From Agelaius tricolor (Eukaryota > Chordata > Aves > Passeriformes > Icteridae), in assembly GCA_023055355.1 (NCBI GenBank), contig JALJCS010000009.1, positions 28,006,001-28,070,000 of the forward strand: a stretch of DNA of 64,000 nt, given 5' to 3'. The notes under the pieces are model-generated. The model saw nothing but the letters and a program-made list of their open reading frames with translations. It searched no databases and had not been told where the DNA came from. Shown piece after piece: positions 11,982 through 36,649 of this stretch. The translations under genes were made by a program, and so were the position numbers. Numbering within the stretch: position 1 is the stretch's first letter; each line of letters begins with the position of its first letter.

Positions 11982-14900
11982 GAAGGAAATAAACAGCACT
12001 TGTAAGGGTTTCACTTCATTACAGAGAAAGTTGTCAGAAAAAAAGACATTTATCAAAGTAGAAATCAAACAGTGTAAATACACAGAAAAAGCACATCAGC
12101 AAACACAACCAGTAACAGTATAAAACATTGCAAAGAATTTTTCTGAGTTTGGTTTTTATTTTACAAAACAATTCCACAGCTGGTAAAAAATTTAGTCACA
12201 TTACAGCAAGGCACATGGTTTTAAGACAATAAACTATTTGTGTGCTTTCCCTCCAAAATGGTCATCATTTACTACTGTTGTAAACATCAATATTTAAGAC
12301 AAACATGTTTAAACATCCTCCTCCTCCTCAGTTTACAATAGCACAGTGATCTCACTTTCAAGAACATGATTAATTACCAAAATGAAGGAAGAGCTGTTTT
12401 TAGGAAGCTGGAGGCACACATAGAGCTCAACACATTTTCCTTTTAAAAACATGGTTTCTGAAAAGAATTTCAACTTGTGGCAGAAAATTCTTCTTTGGTT
12501 TTCATAACAGCTCATGCACAATTTTATTACTATAAATACTACATGAGATTAAATTGTTCACATCATCAGTGTTGAACCATTTCAGATAGTACCAGTATTC
12601 ATCATGGACTTCATCACATGAAACAGAGCAAAACTTTGAAGTAGTAGAAAAAAAAAATCCCATATTTCAATGTATAGAGTCTCAGTACTTTGGGAACCGA
12701 TGACTACCACCCTCCCTATTTCCCTTTCTAATATGGCTGGAAAGTCAGGTGATCCAGAATATAGAAATTTTCTGCTAGAACTGTACAGTAAGGCTGCTTG
12801 GTTGAGGTTATGTTATCTGTACAGCAAAAAGTGAAAAAAGTGGACAAATTGGTCAACAGGCTGAGCAAAAAGCACTTTCTGTTAGAACACCAAATCCTAC
12901 TGAGATGGGTACCCAACATCAAAGAAGTTTCCTTTGAGAAGTCAGCCTTAAGTGCTGTAGGCAACTGAGCAACAACTTTGGGAAGGAAGGAGCTTTTTGA
13001 TTCCAACCAGAAGCTCTCTGTTCAAGTAGAGCGCACAAAACAAACATTCCTGCCCTCAAGGACAGTAAGATGGAAAGCTTCAAAAATACCCACCATGCTT
13101 CCTGCCAAGCAGATAACTAAAGCTGATGATATCAAAACGTAACACAAAGTAGGTTTAATGACCAAAAAAAAAGGTATAATGATATAATCTAATTCAGACT
13201 GAAAACAATTCAAGAGGGAATATTTATATAGTTTACTCCCCAGTTATGTAAAAATCATATAAAATAAAGTACTTCAGTAAAGGGGAAATTTCTTTTGCTG
13301 ATAAACATGTCAACAGCCTCACTACAACTATTTAAAAGTGAGTAAGAATCTAAAGAGTTTTGTTCTGGGAGAGCTATTTTAAATAAAAACTGCTTGTAGA
13401 TGAAGCAACAAACCCTGAGGATGTTTCACATATTGGTAAGAATATGGCAAGTCTCTCCTACTGTCTGATGTCCCCAGGAACAGAATACAACACCAAAGGG
13501 CAACATAAACCCCAGTGGCCCTCTTGTGATCCTTGTGTCCTTGCCATCTTCCCTTGAGTTCCCTTCCTGTAAGGGCGCAGTTGCTTTGCCTCATATGCTG
13601 TGCAGTCAAATGAAGATTTGTTCTTCTCTCTTCCTGAATAAAAGGCTGTGAAGTTGGAATTACAGTTTTAAACTGAGAAGAGAAGGGGGAAAGGACAAAA
13701 ATCCATTTATGTACTATCTACTGGTATTTTCATAAATTTCCTACTTCTAATTGGCTGTGTTCACAAGAGCCAGCTAAAAGGTTCTAGTTAGCTAGAACTA
13801 GTGCATGTTGAAAAACTAATATTCACCATACCCAATTGTACTTCCAGAAGAATTGTTCTTCCAGAAGAACTGCCAGAGGGTCAGGCTACCAGAACCCTGC
13901 CCAAGCAGGCCAAAGAATAAACAAAAGGCATGTACTCCTCCTAATCTGAAGTAATCAAAAAAAGAACCCCAAAAGTCAAATTCTGTTATCATGGCTGCTG
14001 AACCTGGGATGATGATCAGAGTTAACATAACTTCGTTGGAGAGGGGAAGGAGAAACAATGGATACTGTGCTTGTAGCTTTTTCCAGAGACATTCAGAGAT
14101 GCTAAAATTAAAGGAATATTGGAATGTAAAAGGCATTAGGGTTGCATTTCAATTTCCCTTATACAAAAGGAATTCTGTAAACATTATCTAAGTTCTAAGA
14201 AAAGACTGGCATAGGTCCTTTGACTGATGTAAATTAGGTTTTGAACTTAGTCCCTGATAAAAAAAGATACATCAGTTTAGACACTTAGATCAGCCAGGGA
14301 AGAGAAGGATCAGTTTTCTTTAATTCCCAGTCTCTCTTGGGAATTTAGAGTAGAAGCAGAAGTAGAGTAGAGTAGAGTATATAGAGTAGACTATTACTCA
14401 AGAAGAGTGATAGTCAACATATTTATTTCAACACTAACTTCTAAATCCTGGGAGGTAAAAAAAGCACCAGGATGCAGTATTTGAATCTGCATAACTGTTG
14501 CATCCCAACATCAGTGCTGTTTTTCCAAGGTGGCATTTCCCTTTCAAATGCCTTTGCAACAGTAATTCTGGCACCTGGAATCCACAGAACGCTTGTCAAA
14601 ATCTCCCTTTCATACCATCTACAAAGGGAATCTTTTTTTTTTTTTTTTAGAGGATCCTTACAGGTGGGTGGTACCAGGCTTTATAAATTATCAGAAGGAC
14701 ACTTAAATTTAAGATTTTGGATTAATTAATTTCTTAGTAACTTTCTGGAAGCCATTGAACTATTTGCCTTCACTGTGAGCTTATACTTCACAGCCAAGTA
14801 GGTTCAGATTTTTCCTGCATTAAAGTCTTTGTGGTACAAGTCAGGGATACACTTGCCATGCAAACACAATGCTCTTAAACAACTAAACACTTAGTAGATT

Positions 14901-16242
14901 GAGGAAGAGATGCTTCAGCTTCCAATAGAGTGCACTGGAAAACCATAATCTTAAACACTGGCTTCAGCAAGACAATTTGGTAAGAGGAAAGGGGAAAGTA
15001 GTAAAACATTATCTCACACAGCAGAAGCAAGAATCTGCGCTCAGATATTACACTGACCACTGCAATGCCACGGGAGTAAATGATTATACATAGTTCAGAA
15101 GATGAAGAGAACAGAGTGGCCTTGGAATTTGGATACAGACCACTCAGCACTTGTTTGGAGCTGGCAGAGGGATTGTTTCACGCTTTTGTTGCTACCACAG
15201 AAACAGAGTATTGTGCTTTCTCCTCCATGCTGAGAAGTTCACTGGTGTATGCAAGAGTTTTAGCAGAAAGAAAACTGATTCCACTTACAAAGAAACAAAG
15301 AGAAATGTTGGAGTTTTAACTTATTTACAAATTCAGAAGAAAATGTCTTCTCCCTGACCCAGGCTGCTTAAAAACAATAGCCCACTTCTACCTTATGACA
15401 GTTTGTCCTTTGAGAAAGGACATACATAAATTATTTTACTGCTTGCCTACCATGCCCTTTGCATTGCTCTTATGCTACAGCTGGAGGAGAAGAGAAGCAC
15501 CTCACTTCATGTGAAAAATGTCACTTCCTCCCTTGCAACCATGAGCAAGGAAAAGAACTCAGGTTTCTGGTAGCTGAAAACATCAGTGGACCTTATTTTA
15601 CGAGTGCTTTTCCAAAAGGAACAAGATTTTTCAGATGAAAATGTCCCTTTCATGTATTTTAAGGAAAGACTATCAGTATGGACTAAGAATTAAATATTTC
15701 ATTAAAGATGCAAACATTTCATGGTTAGTCCAAAACTGTGTTTGGTTTGAGAATTACATCTTTTAGAAGTCTCATAAATCTAAAATCTTTCAAGAGAGAC
15801 AGGAAAAGAAAGAATACGAATATTCCATTATCTAAGGCAAAAAGTGCAAAGATTAAGTGATATAAGGCTATTTTAAAAAATCCCAAGTTGTTTCAACTCT
15901 AGAACTGGCACAGTCCCAGCAGAGCCAAGGTCTTCACTTTACAAATTTCAGATTACTTTGAAACTTTTGCAAAACCAAATGCATGAATTTATGCAAGAAT
16001 CACCATAACAAATTGTGGAACTCTGCCCAGTTCTTCTGCCAGACTGAATTTCATTTGATCACAAGCCCCCTGTCCCACAGACACCATTGCTTACAAACCC
16101 AAGCAACTGCAGACACTGGGTGTAACATAAGGAGCTTCTAAGAAGCAGCTGAAAGGCACGTGTTCAAGACAGAAGTAGGAAACTACACAGCACAGTGATC
16201 CAACACAGTTCCTAGAACTTTGTGAGGCATCCAGTATTCCTG
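11982..16242 (-). other. SFT2D2: Probable SFT2D2 3' untranslated region
   Basis: No further coding exon follows the SFT2D2 stop at 16243, and I see no other gene until the candidate polyadenylation signal at 11976. The interval is AT-rich with many ATTTA-like and T-run elements, consistent with a long 3' UTR. A GAGTA microsatellite lies at 14349-14391 and an A/T run near 14631. A small open frame at 15080-15319 on the other strand has no recognisable content. Confidence 0.5.
14349..14391. repeat. GAGTA-type microsatellite
   Basis: Imperfect tandem units of AGTAG/GAGTA run through this segment, interrupted by AAGCAGA and by TATA. It lies in the probable SFT2D2 3' UTR. Confidence 0.8.
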
Positions 16243-22054
<5,812 letters not shown>

Positions 22055-22484
22055 GGCTCCGCACCCCGCCCGCCCGGACGGCCGGCCGGAATGCCCTTCC
22101 TTTCCCTCCCCTCCCCAGGGACTACCAGCCCCGGCAGCCACCGCGCCCACCTGCATGCCGCACGTAGGGGAAGGCCGACGGGGCGGCGCGAAGGCTGCCG
22201 GGGAATGTAGTCCAGTTGTCATGGATCCTATCTCCTCCCAGCACTTTCCGCTCCATCGTTTGGCAGTAGCAAAACTCGTTCTATAGTCAGTGAGGTTTCA
22301 TTTTAATTCCACGACTGTGGCTCCTCTCCCGCTCACTTTATTTTTGTAATGAGCCTTGCAGTCTCCTGCCAGACAAAGCTATCTGGATGCAAAGTTCTAC
22401 TAGCAGCCAAAATTCAGCATCACAAGTAGTTATTTCAGTTTATTTTGCTCAGTTAAAAACAGAACTGCAGAATGTTTGGTACGT

Positions 22485-22490
22485 TTTATT
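22485..22490 (-). terminator. TIPRL: Candidate TIPRL polyadenylation signal
   Basis: AATAAA on the minus strand (TTTATT on plus), with a second copy at 22439-22444. These are the last such signals before the SFT2D2 promoter. An alternative is an early signal overlapping the TIPRL stop at 25320, where the minus strand reads TAAATAAATG. Confidence 0.35.
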
Positions 22491-25319
22491 TAGCAACATA
22501 CAAGGAACAATATAAACTGCCACATAAAACTCGACACAAAACAGCTGGAGAATCACCCCAACTCCCTCCCCCCCTAAAGTTATTTATTCAAAGTGGTACT
22601 TTTCTGTGGAAAATTTGTGTCAGAGCACTTGCTGTACACCAGTTTATACCGCTGCTTCTTGGTAATCTGTGTGGCATAAGAAAGTCACAAAGTGCTCCAA
22701 TTTTGAACTTGCTGTAACTGTAACTTCCTAAAGGTGCTCTTGTGATTTCCCCAACACGTGTCCCACTGAAATGCACAGCACCCTTTAGAATAGATGGAGA
22801 GCACATATCTATAGTCAATTACATACAAATTCAATTCCATAAAACTTTATCACAGGTCACAAATTAGGATGTATGATGGACAAGAGAAAACACACAGTAT
22901 AAGCTAATCATGCAGAGTGCCCTTTCCACTGCTCCCTCCCCACTCCGTGGCTTTCCCCCCCACACTGTATTTCAGACCAAAGGAGTTTAATGTTAGCATC
23001 ACTGACCAAGCTCAAATCACAGGTTGAATTAACAAATGCAGATAGTTTCTTTCATGCCAGCACTACATGAACTCTGCTCCCAGTCATACCAGCTGTAAAA
23101 GTGTGGTTTTATAAGCTCTAAAGCATGTATACCAATATATGCTTAGAGTAAGTGCCATGATTTACTTCTACCAGAAAAATAACTCTTCACCTCCATTTGT
23201 CATTCCTTTCCTTTTTACTCTTTCCTCACTTCCCTCTAACACTGGAGTGGACCCAAATAATCTTCTATTAATAAATGGATTTTAATCTCTTCGGTGCTGC
23301 ATCCATTTGCAGTCCTTTTCTTCATCCTGACACTAAAATATTTAGGAAAAAAGGGCAGGAAGATGAAAAAAAGCCAACAGATTTTAGGAATGTAATGGGG
23401 AACATAGATGACCTTGCTTCTATTTCAAAGTGGCCATAAATTCATTCACCCAGATCATGTCTGATAATTACCTGGTAATTATCACAGCTGGTCAACTTCT
23501 TCCAGAAACTGTTTCAGTTCTCTTCACTTATAGTTAATTTTTTTGCAGTAATCCTTTCCAAAGGATTCGAAAGATAAGGCCGAAGGTGTATTCAGAAAAA
23601 AAAAGTCTAATCAATAACTTTGTACAAACTAATCCTCACAGTCTCTCTGTGAGGTAGGCATATATTAACTCTCATTTTTACATACAGGGAATGGAGGCAC
23701 AGAAAAATGTGCTCTTCCCTGTGGCTAGAGTAAATCAGTAACACAGGAAAAATTGCAGTTAGTTCCTGCCTTTCCACCTGCAGTAGAATTTACTAGACCA
23801 GGCTGCCTCAAATAAAAGTGAAATCCATGTGTTATTTGTTTTTAATAAGTAACAGTCAATTAGATGGCAGTACACTTTTCTCCCCCAATAAAAACCTCAG
23901 GGTCTTTTCTACATGAAAACCTCACAAAATATATTATTAAATACGAGGTTTTGTGGTGGGTTGCTTCTAGTAAGCCATGTGGTGTAGAATATGAAGAGTT
24001 TTAAACAAAAACCCCAAGACATCAGAATGTGTCCCTGTTCTTATCTGCAAGCACCTTGCACCACCAGGCCTGCTTTTCACTGCAGTTACATTCTTCCTGC
24101 AGAGTGTCAGCAGCAAACCCAGACAAGCCTGCTTAACTGCCTCATTCTTAGGCCAAACCAGTAATATATTGCACAATTTCCAAAAGCAATACAAGTATTC
24201 AGTTTCATCTACAGAGTGTTGAAACCATGACTATACAAGTGATCACACTTCTATCAATACTAGAACTTAGAATAATTTTAAAATAAACCAAAATTATATA
24301 TCTGGAATATATGTTAGCATCCTTCTAAGGCCATACAGGATCTCATTTCTCAAACTGCAAATACCAGCATCCTTTAGGGAACACTTACCCAACCTTAAGC
24401 CTCAAGGCTGTTTTGCAACTTGGCTGTCAGGGCAGTAGAACTGTCCCATGTGGGCACATCCAAGAGAAGGCCAGCGCAGGGAGATGCCTTTCCAGCAGCG
24501 TACATTACTGGAGCAGCACAGGGACCTCAAGTGAGAGTCCCAGAACTGCCCAGAGAGTCCCAAAACTGCCCACAGAACTCCAGCTGACACTAGATTAAAC
24601 CAGCATTTGTGAAGAGACTTAGCAGTGGCTCCTGTTAACATCCAGCTCTCCTTGAGTTAATGCTTCACAAATAATTTTTACCTTTATATAGTGTCAAACA
24701 AATATACTTTTTTCTCTACACTTAAACCTATCTCAGATGAAATGAATATTCTTAGGTGAGACTCTGGATCAGAAACTACAAGAAATAACTTTGCTGGTTA
24801 CCAGTAGGGGAAGCCAAGGAAAATGGGTAGTTTAGGACGGACAGAGCAAAATAAATGCAGAGGAATTTTTTTTTTCTTTTTTCTTTTTTTTTTTTTTTTT
24901 TTTTCTTTTACTGTGGATTATTTCTCAATAAAAATAAAATCATGCCAGTTTTACAACTCTGGTAGCTTCATAGTATCTGAAGCAGCAATAACAAAATCTT
25001 CATAGAATTGTAAGTGGATGGGAGTCCAGACAATACTCCTGCCTGCTTGGTGAACTAAACAGAACCCAGATTCCCAATAGTCATTTCTCCAATGCTGTTG
25101 AAAACTGTAACTCACCACCAGTCTATCATCAACTCCAAATACAGGTTAAAAAAAATCCAAACCAAAAACACCATTAGCAAAATCTGCTTGAAATGCTTTC
25201 TCTCATGGCTACAGAAAAATTAGCCAAATTCTTTATTCCACTAGTAGTGAAACACCCCCCATGTCAACAACTGTGATCACATAACCTCCAGTATACTTCA
25301 AGTCCTTATGAAGTCACAT
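22491..25319 (-). other. TIPRL 3' UTR and/or intergenic DNA
   Basis: No coding exon is visible between the TIPRL stop and the SFT2D2 promoter. The interval holds a pyrimidine run at 24868-24908 (a poly-A on the minus strand) and a small local duplication at 24535-24580, where GAGTCCCA-GAACTGCCCA occurs twice. It is otherwise plain AT-rich sequence. Confidence 0.5.
24868..24908. repeat. Poly-T tract with C interruptions
   Basis: Almost uninterrupted T, broken only by three C bases. On the minus strand this is a poly-A tract. It could be the tail of an old retroposed sequence, but no body is recognisable next to it. Confidence 0.8.
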
Positions 25320-32151
<6,832 letters not shown>

Positions 32152-32344
32152 GGCGGCCTCCTCTCTGCCGAGCAGAAGGCAGGAGGCGGCGGAAGGGGCG
32201 GAGGTGACGGAGCCGCTCTCCTCCCGCCTCCTCCCGCACAGCACTCACAGCAGCGCCGGGCGCCCCCGGAACCGCCGCCCCGTGGCGTTTCCGCTTCCAG
32301 GGCCGCGCGGCGCGGAGCCCCGGCGGCGGTGGAATCCTGGGATG

Positions 32345-32907
32345 CCTCAGGAAGAGCGTTGCCAGCAGGGCGAGGTAGAGGATCCTGCTCTTCTGCTCAG
32401 CTCGAGTGAGCCCACATCTGGAGTGTTCTGTCCAGGACAGGAGAGACATGGAGCTCCTGGAGCGGGTCCAGCGGAGGGCAGCGAAAATGATTGACTGATC
32501 TTCGTTAGGTGGAAGGGCTGAGGAAGCTGGGCCTGTTCAGCCTCGAGAAGAGGTGGCTGAGAGGGGCCCTTATCAATGTGTACAAATATCTAAAGAGGAG
32601 ATTCCAAGAGTATGGATCCAGGCTCTTCTTGGTGGTGCCAAGCAATGGGACAAGAGGCAATGGGCAGAAACTGATGCACAGACGTTCCACATGAACATAA
32701 GGAAGACTTTCTTTACTGTGCAGTGACCGAGTACTGGAACAAGTTGCCCAAAGAGGTTGTGATGCCTCCACCACTGGCAATATTCCAGACCTGTCTAGAC
32801 ACCACCATGTGCCACGTGCTCTGGGATGACCCTGCTTGAGCAGGGTGGTTGGACCAGATGACCCATTGTGGCCCTTTCCAACCTACCCAGTCTGTGATTC
32901 TGTGAGG
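32345..32907 (+). repeat. CR1 LINE 3' fragment abutting the TIPRL promoter
   Basis: The plus strand contains CR1 text: GGAGCGGGTCCAGCGGAGGG, GGGCCTGTTCAGCCTCGAGA, CTTTCTTTACTGTGCAGTGA and GACCCTGCTTGAGCAGG. It ends in the CR1 terminus TCTGTGATTCTGTG. About 560 bp, 5' truncated. Its left edge touches the TIPRL CpG island. Open frames inside it are degraded and do not represent a host gene. Confidence 0.92.
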
Positions 32908-33289
32908 TGATATGGGGGGGCAGATGGGTGAGGAAGGGAGTCCACACTTCTCTGTGCTGCTGGAGCCACCGTGGGGAGAGTGGGCTCTCTAATCTCCTCT
33001 GCCCAGCATGAAGAGCCAGCAAGCTCACCCTGTTCCAGCAAAGCTGGGCTGCAGAAGCCAGTGGAGAATGTGTGCCCCACAAGTGCTTGTGCCTCCAGGT
33101 ACTTCCCCATGGGTACTTTACCAAGAGCAGTGGGACAGCTGGGTAGGAGCAGTTTTGGGGAGCTCTGAAGCCTCTGGTAGCCCTGGACCATCTCCATGGC
33201 CACACTCACAGTTGCAGCAAGCATTACCTGGCTCCATCACACAGGTGCCCTGTGCTATGTTAGTACACACGCGTGTGTGCACACAGAGT
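32908..33289. other. Unassigned intergenic segment between two CR1 copies
   Basis: No coding exon or named repeat is recognised. The open frames that cross it on both strands have no recognisable content. It ends with an alternating purine-pyrimidine run at 33263-33285 (TACACACGCGTGTGTGCACA core). Confidence 0.5.
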
Positions 33290-33535
33290 CACATCTGGGC
33301 AAGGCTAGAATGGGGCACAGTGGATCATCTGGTCCAACTTCCCTGTTCAAGCAGAGTCATCCCAGAGCGCACCTGGCATAGGATTGTGCCTAGACATGTC
33401 TGGAATATCTTCAGTGAGGGAGACTCCACAACCTCCCTCGGCAACCAGTGCACAGTCACTCGCACAGGAAATAAGTTCTTCCTCACATTCAGGTGGAACT
33501 TCTGTGCATCAGTTTTTGCTCATTGTGGAATCTCT
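33290..33535 (-). repeat. CR1 LINE fragment
   Basis: Plus-strand text such as GGATCATCTGGTCCAACTTC, GGAGACTCCACAACCTCCCT and AAGTTCTTCCTCACATTCAG is antisense CR1, so the element is on the minus strand. It is opposite in orientation to the copy at 32345-32907 and partly overlaps it in consensus position. Confidence 0.85.
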
Positions 33536-34150
33536 TGTGCTGGTTCGATACATTTTTGAATGCTGTCCAAAGACGGTCTTTTTAAAATGTCAAAGTGCAA
33601 TGGCATAGTAAGCTTTAAAAAGTCCTGTAGAAAAGTATCAGTAGAACTGGTTGAAAATGATACATCAGCTTGGTATTCCAGCACTGATGGGTAGGTGCTT
33701 GTCTTGCTTTTCTGCATCATCAAAAGGGCAGACTAACTCCCTATGGACTTTCCCTGGCACAGGAGCAAGACACTCAGTCCAGCTCCTGCTGTTGGAACAT
33801 TGGAGCAAACTGAGGCAGCAGCCAGAGGAAACTGATGTCCACAGCATTAAAACCTCCACAGAGCAATCAAAATATAGCACAGCTCATATCAAGGCAGTCA
33901 CCCTCTGTGCTCAAGGGCATTGCCAGAGAAAGGAAGGAACTAGGGAGGCACAAGCACAGCATTTAATTTTTGTTCACCCTTTACGCTGTGCCCTTTATAC
34001 TGACACTATATCCAATGTCTTGCTTCAGATGTGTGTGTGGGGAAAAACTCTTTCCCAAATCTTCTTTGTGTTACTTTTAATAGTGTTTGGGGGGTCTAGG
34101 AAGTCTCGTATTTAGGCTCTACGGCTGCCTGGCACTACGAGCCGGGGCAA
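33536..34150. other. Non-coding sequence upstream of the GPR161 CpG island
   Basis: I see no exon or recognisable repeat here. The segment is moderately AT-rich and runs into the CpG island near 34150. Confidence 0.5.
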
Positions 34151-34169
34151 ATTACTTTACCTTATCCAT

Positions 34170-34830
34170 GGAAACTACTTTTCCCCTGCCTTTAAACCGG
34201 GTTCCCGGGAAGTGCACGGACCGCCCCGGGACGGCCGCGGAGAACATGGCGGGCGGGGAGGAGGCGCGGCGGGCTGAGGCTGGGGGGCGGGACGGCGGGA
34301 GGGGCAGGCACGGGGCTGGGTCCGTGCCCATCTCGGGGGAGGCTCGGACCACGGCGGCTGATGGGGGTCCCGGGCGCCCCAATCAGGAACGTACCGCTCT
34401 GGCGGCGGCGGGCGGTAAGTGCGGAGCCAGGAAGGGGACAAAGACGGCGGGACGCGCTGGCTCCCGGCGGGTGGGGGCGAGGCGATGGATGCCCGGGGCG
34501 GAGGACCCTTTTCCAGCCCTTTGTTCGCTGCCGGAGGGAGCGCGGGGGCAAAATGGCGAAACCCCCGTTCCCCACCGTATTTGCGACTCGGTCCCACTCG
34601 TTTCGTGGGTGTGCGGGAAGCCCGCCCGCGCTGCCCGCGGCCGGGATGGGATGGGATGGGATGCTGTCCCCACCTGGACAGCCCTGGCCCGGGAGGGCCA
34701 CCTCTGCCCGAGGTCACTTTTTCCCCGCAGGGTGCAGCAGGGCAGTGAGGGGACGGGGAGCGCCAGGTGCTCCGGGCATCGGTATCGCAGGGTGCGGCCG
34801 CGGGGGAAGCCGCCTTTCCAAAACCCGCTC
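34170..34830. promoter_or_regulatory. GPR161: CpG-island promoter, probably of GPR161
   Basis: This is a very GC-rich, CpG-dense block upstream of GPR161 and divergent from TIPRL. It contains a clear plus-strand donor at 34415 (GCGGGCG followed by GTAAGT), so a first exon probably ends at 34414. Downstream in intron 1 there is a four-tract G run at 34643-34660. Long open frames on both strands here reflect composition only. Confidence 0.65.
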
Positions 34831-35506
34831 CGGCCAAAAAGTGTTAGAAAGGCACACAGAGGTGGTGCAGGCATGCTGAGAAAGAAACTCGAGGAGAAGT
34901 GTTTGTGCACACGTCCTCAGTCACAGGCTAGGGAAGAGCCAAGTTATGTTTTTTTCAAAGCATGGCCCAGTAATGTCTTTAATTATGTTCTTAGGAAAGT
35001 ACAGATAAAAATGGGAAAAAGGCGTTCTTTCCAGACTGACAGTGCTGCCTAATGCCACAACAGCCACGCAGATGGAAGCATTTCTGTGAGTACTGTCTGG
35101 GACCCATGTCTGCCACAGTTGCAGAATTAGCTAAGATAACTTTCCTGAGTCCCTTCCCAGAAATGCTAAAATCAACTTTCCATTCATTGATGGACTCTTC
35201 TACTTTTTTTTTGGTCTGCATATTTGCATTTTTTTGTTTGTTTGTTCATTCATTATCCTACAGATGTGTGAAGGACTGAATGAAGTAATAAGTGATTGCC
35301 ATGTGAAGGCAGCGCAGAAAAGAGGAATTGCTAAGGAACTGGAAGAAATAACAAGGTTTCACAAAATGAGGCTGCGAATCAATGGATGGATGCTAACACT
35401 GAGAAGTCAAGGATTAAAGGTTCTCAAGCATTTCTGTAGCATGGACCGCATCTTAATGCAAGGAAGTGTCTTTCAAACCTCATGTACAGAAAGTCAATTC
35501 CTCTAG
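34361..35506 (+). CDS. Candidate two-exon small protein, unrecognised
   Basis: An ATG at 34361 opens 18 codons (MGVPGAPIRNVPLWRRRA) up to a strong donor at 34415. A strong acceptor (pyrimidine-rich, ending TATCCTACAG) precedes 35264. Joining 34361-34414 to 35264-35506 keeps the frame and gives 98 residues. The second part reads MCEGLNEVISDCHVKAAQ, then a basic helix-prone stretch (KELEEITRFHKMRLRINGW) and a stop at 35506. I do not recognise the product. An AATAAA near 36081 could end such a transcript before the GPR161 exon. The alternative is that these are non-coding 5' exons of GPR161, or that only the first exon is real. Confidence 0.28.
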
Positions 35507-36422
35507 TCCTTTGGCGTTGGCAGTAAAATGCAATCAGCAGTGTAGCTAAGGTGATTATGAACATGTAGAAATTATGTTGGGACAGTACATGCAGTGGTGG
35601 TCCCTGAGTTTTTGAATGTTACTTAGCAACTATTAAGGAAGAGTCAGCAGGATGTCAGACTGATCTCTGGGGCTGTTCAGGTCCGATCCAGCTAGCTCTG
35701 GACCCTGGCTCCTCACAGTCTTACAAGGACAAAAGTAAAAGACTAGAGGCGCTCTTTCCTCTCAGAACAATCCATCATGATCCATTGTCCCACTTTATTG
35801 TGGAACCACTCTAAGGAAGTGCAAGGGAGGCAAAGAGAGGTTGGAAGTTTCCTCCCGGGAGATTTTAAGTGCAGGGGAAGGGGGGTGAAGGAGAGGGGCT
35901 ACAGCCAATGGGATACAAATGAGGAGAGGGGCGAGGGGAGGGGTAGATCAGGGAGAAACCACCACCACTGGGGCTTAGGGGAGAGGGGAAGACCATGTGA
36001 TATGAGAGGGGAATCCCATGAGGATACAAATATACTATTCAGTATGTTTGTAAATACCAAACCCAGTGCAAAACAACAACTAAATAAACTATTTAGTGCA
36101 ATACAATAGCAGAGTATGACTAGCCTGGCATCCATAGACCACCAGCAAATGCTGTATAGGCAGAATACAAGGTAACTATCAGGATAGGCAGAAATTTTTT
36201 AAAAAGTAACTTTCTTTAAAGTAAGATAAGCAAAGATATTTGATATTTGTCTTGTTTCTTGAAGAAACAAGTGATATTCTTGTTTCTTCACAGCCTAGAT
36301 GAAGGGGCTGGTAAGTAAGACTTAGAAACAAGTAAGATCTGTAGAAAATTTTAAAGTAAAAAGTGCCTATTTTCTTTCTTATTTCCCTTCCCCTTCACCT
36401 CTTCTTGTCTTCCCTGTTCTAG

Positions 36423-36649
36423 GCTTGGTGTTATCCTCTTTGGTGTGCCCACAGGCAATTTACTGCCCCTTCACTTGCCCATCTAAAATATGTAGTTTCC
36501 TGCATGCTACAGGTAAATTTTAACAAAGGCAAAAGGGCCTCCAGTCTTTGGAAAGAGTTTGAAGAACTATTACCTGGATGTTTCTGAGCATTGTTCTGCT
36601 TCTAGCTGCTCAGCATGTCTTGGCTGCTCCAGATCTGCACACTCTGACC
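36423..36649 (+). other. GPR161: GPR161 5' untranslated part of the first coding exon
   Basis: A long pyrimidine tract ending CTGTTCTAG at 36422 is an excellent acceptor, so the first coding exon probably starts at 36423. An in-frame upstream ATG at 36578 would add 24 residues with signal-peptide character before the conventional start at 36650. Confidence 0.6.

Noticed and set aside
15080..15319. 79-codon plus-strand frame
   Set aside because: It is antisense within the probable SFT2D2 3' UTR, with no splice context or recognisable domain.
33008..33559. 183-codon plus-strand frame upstream of GPR161
   Set aside because: Its last part is antisense CR1 and the rest shows no domain or codon signature.
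34087..35052. 321-codon plus-strand frame across the GPR161 CpG island
   Set aside because: It passes through a strong splice donor at 34415 and is compositionally driven (Gly, Arg, Ala rich). No family resemblance.
36236..36292. Possible miRNA hairpin around CTTGTTTCTTGAAGAAACAAG
   Set aside because: The arms are only 10 bases with a one-base centre and an additional direct copy, too short for a precursor stem.
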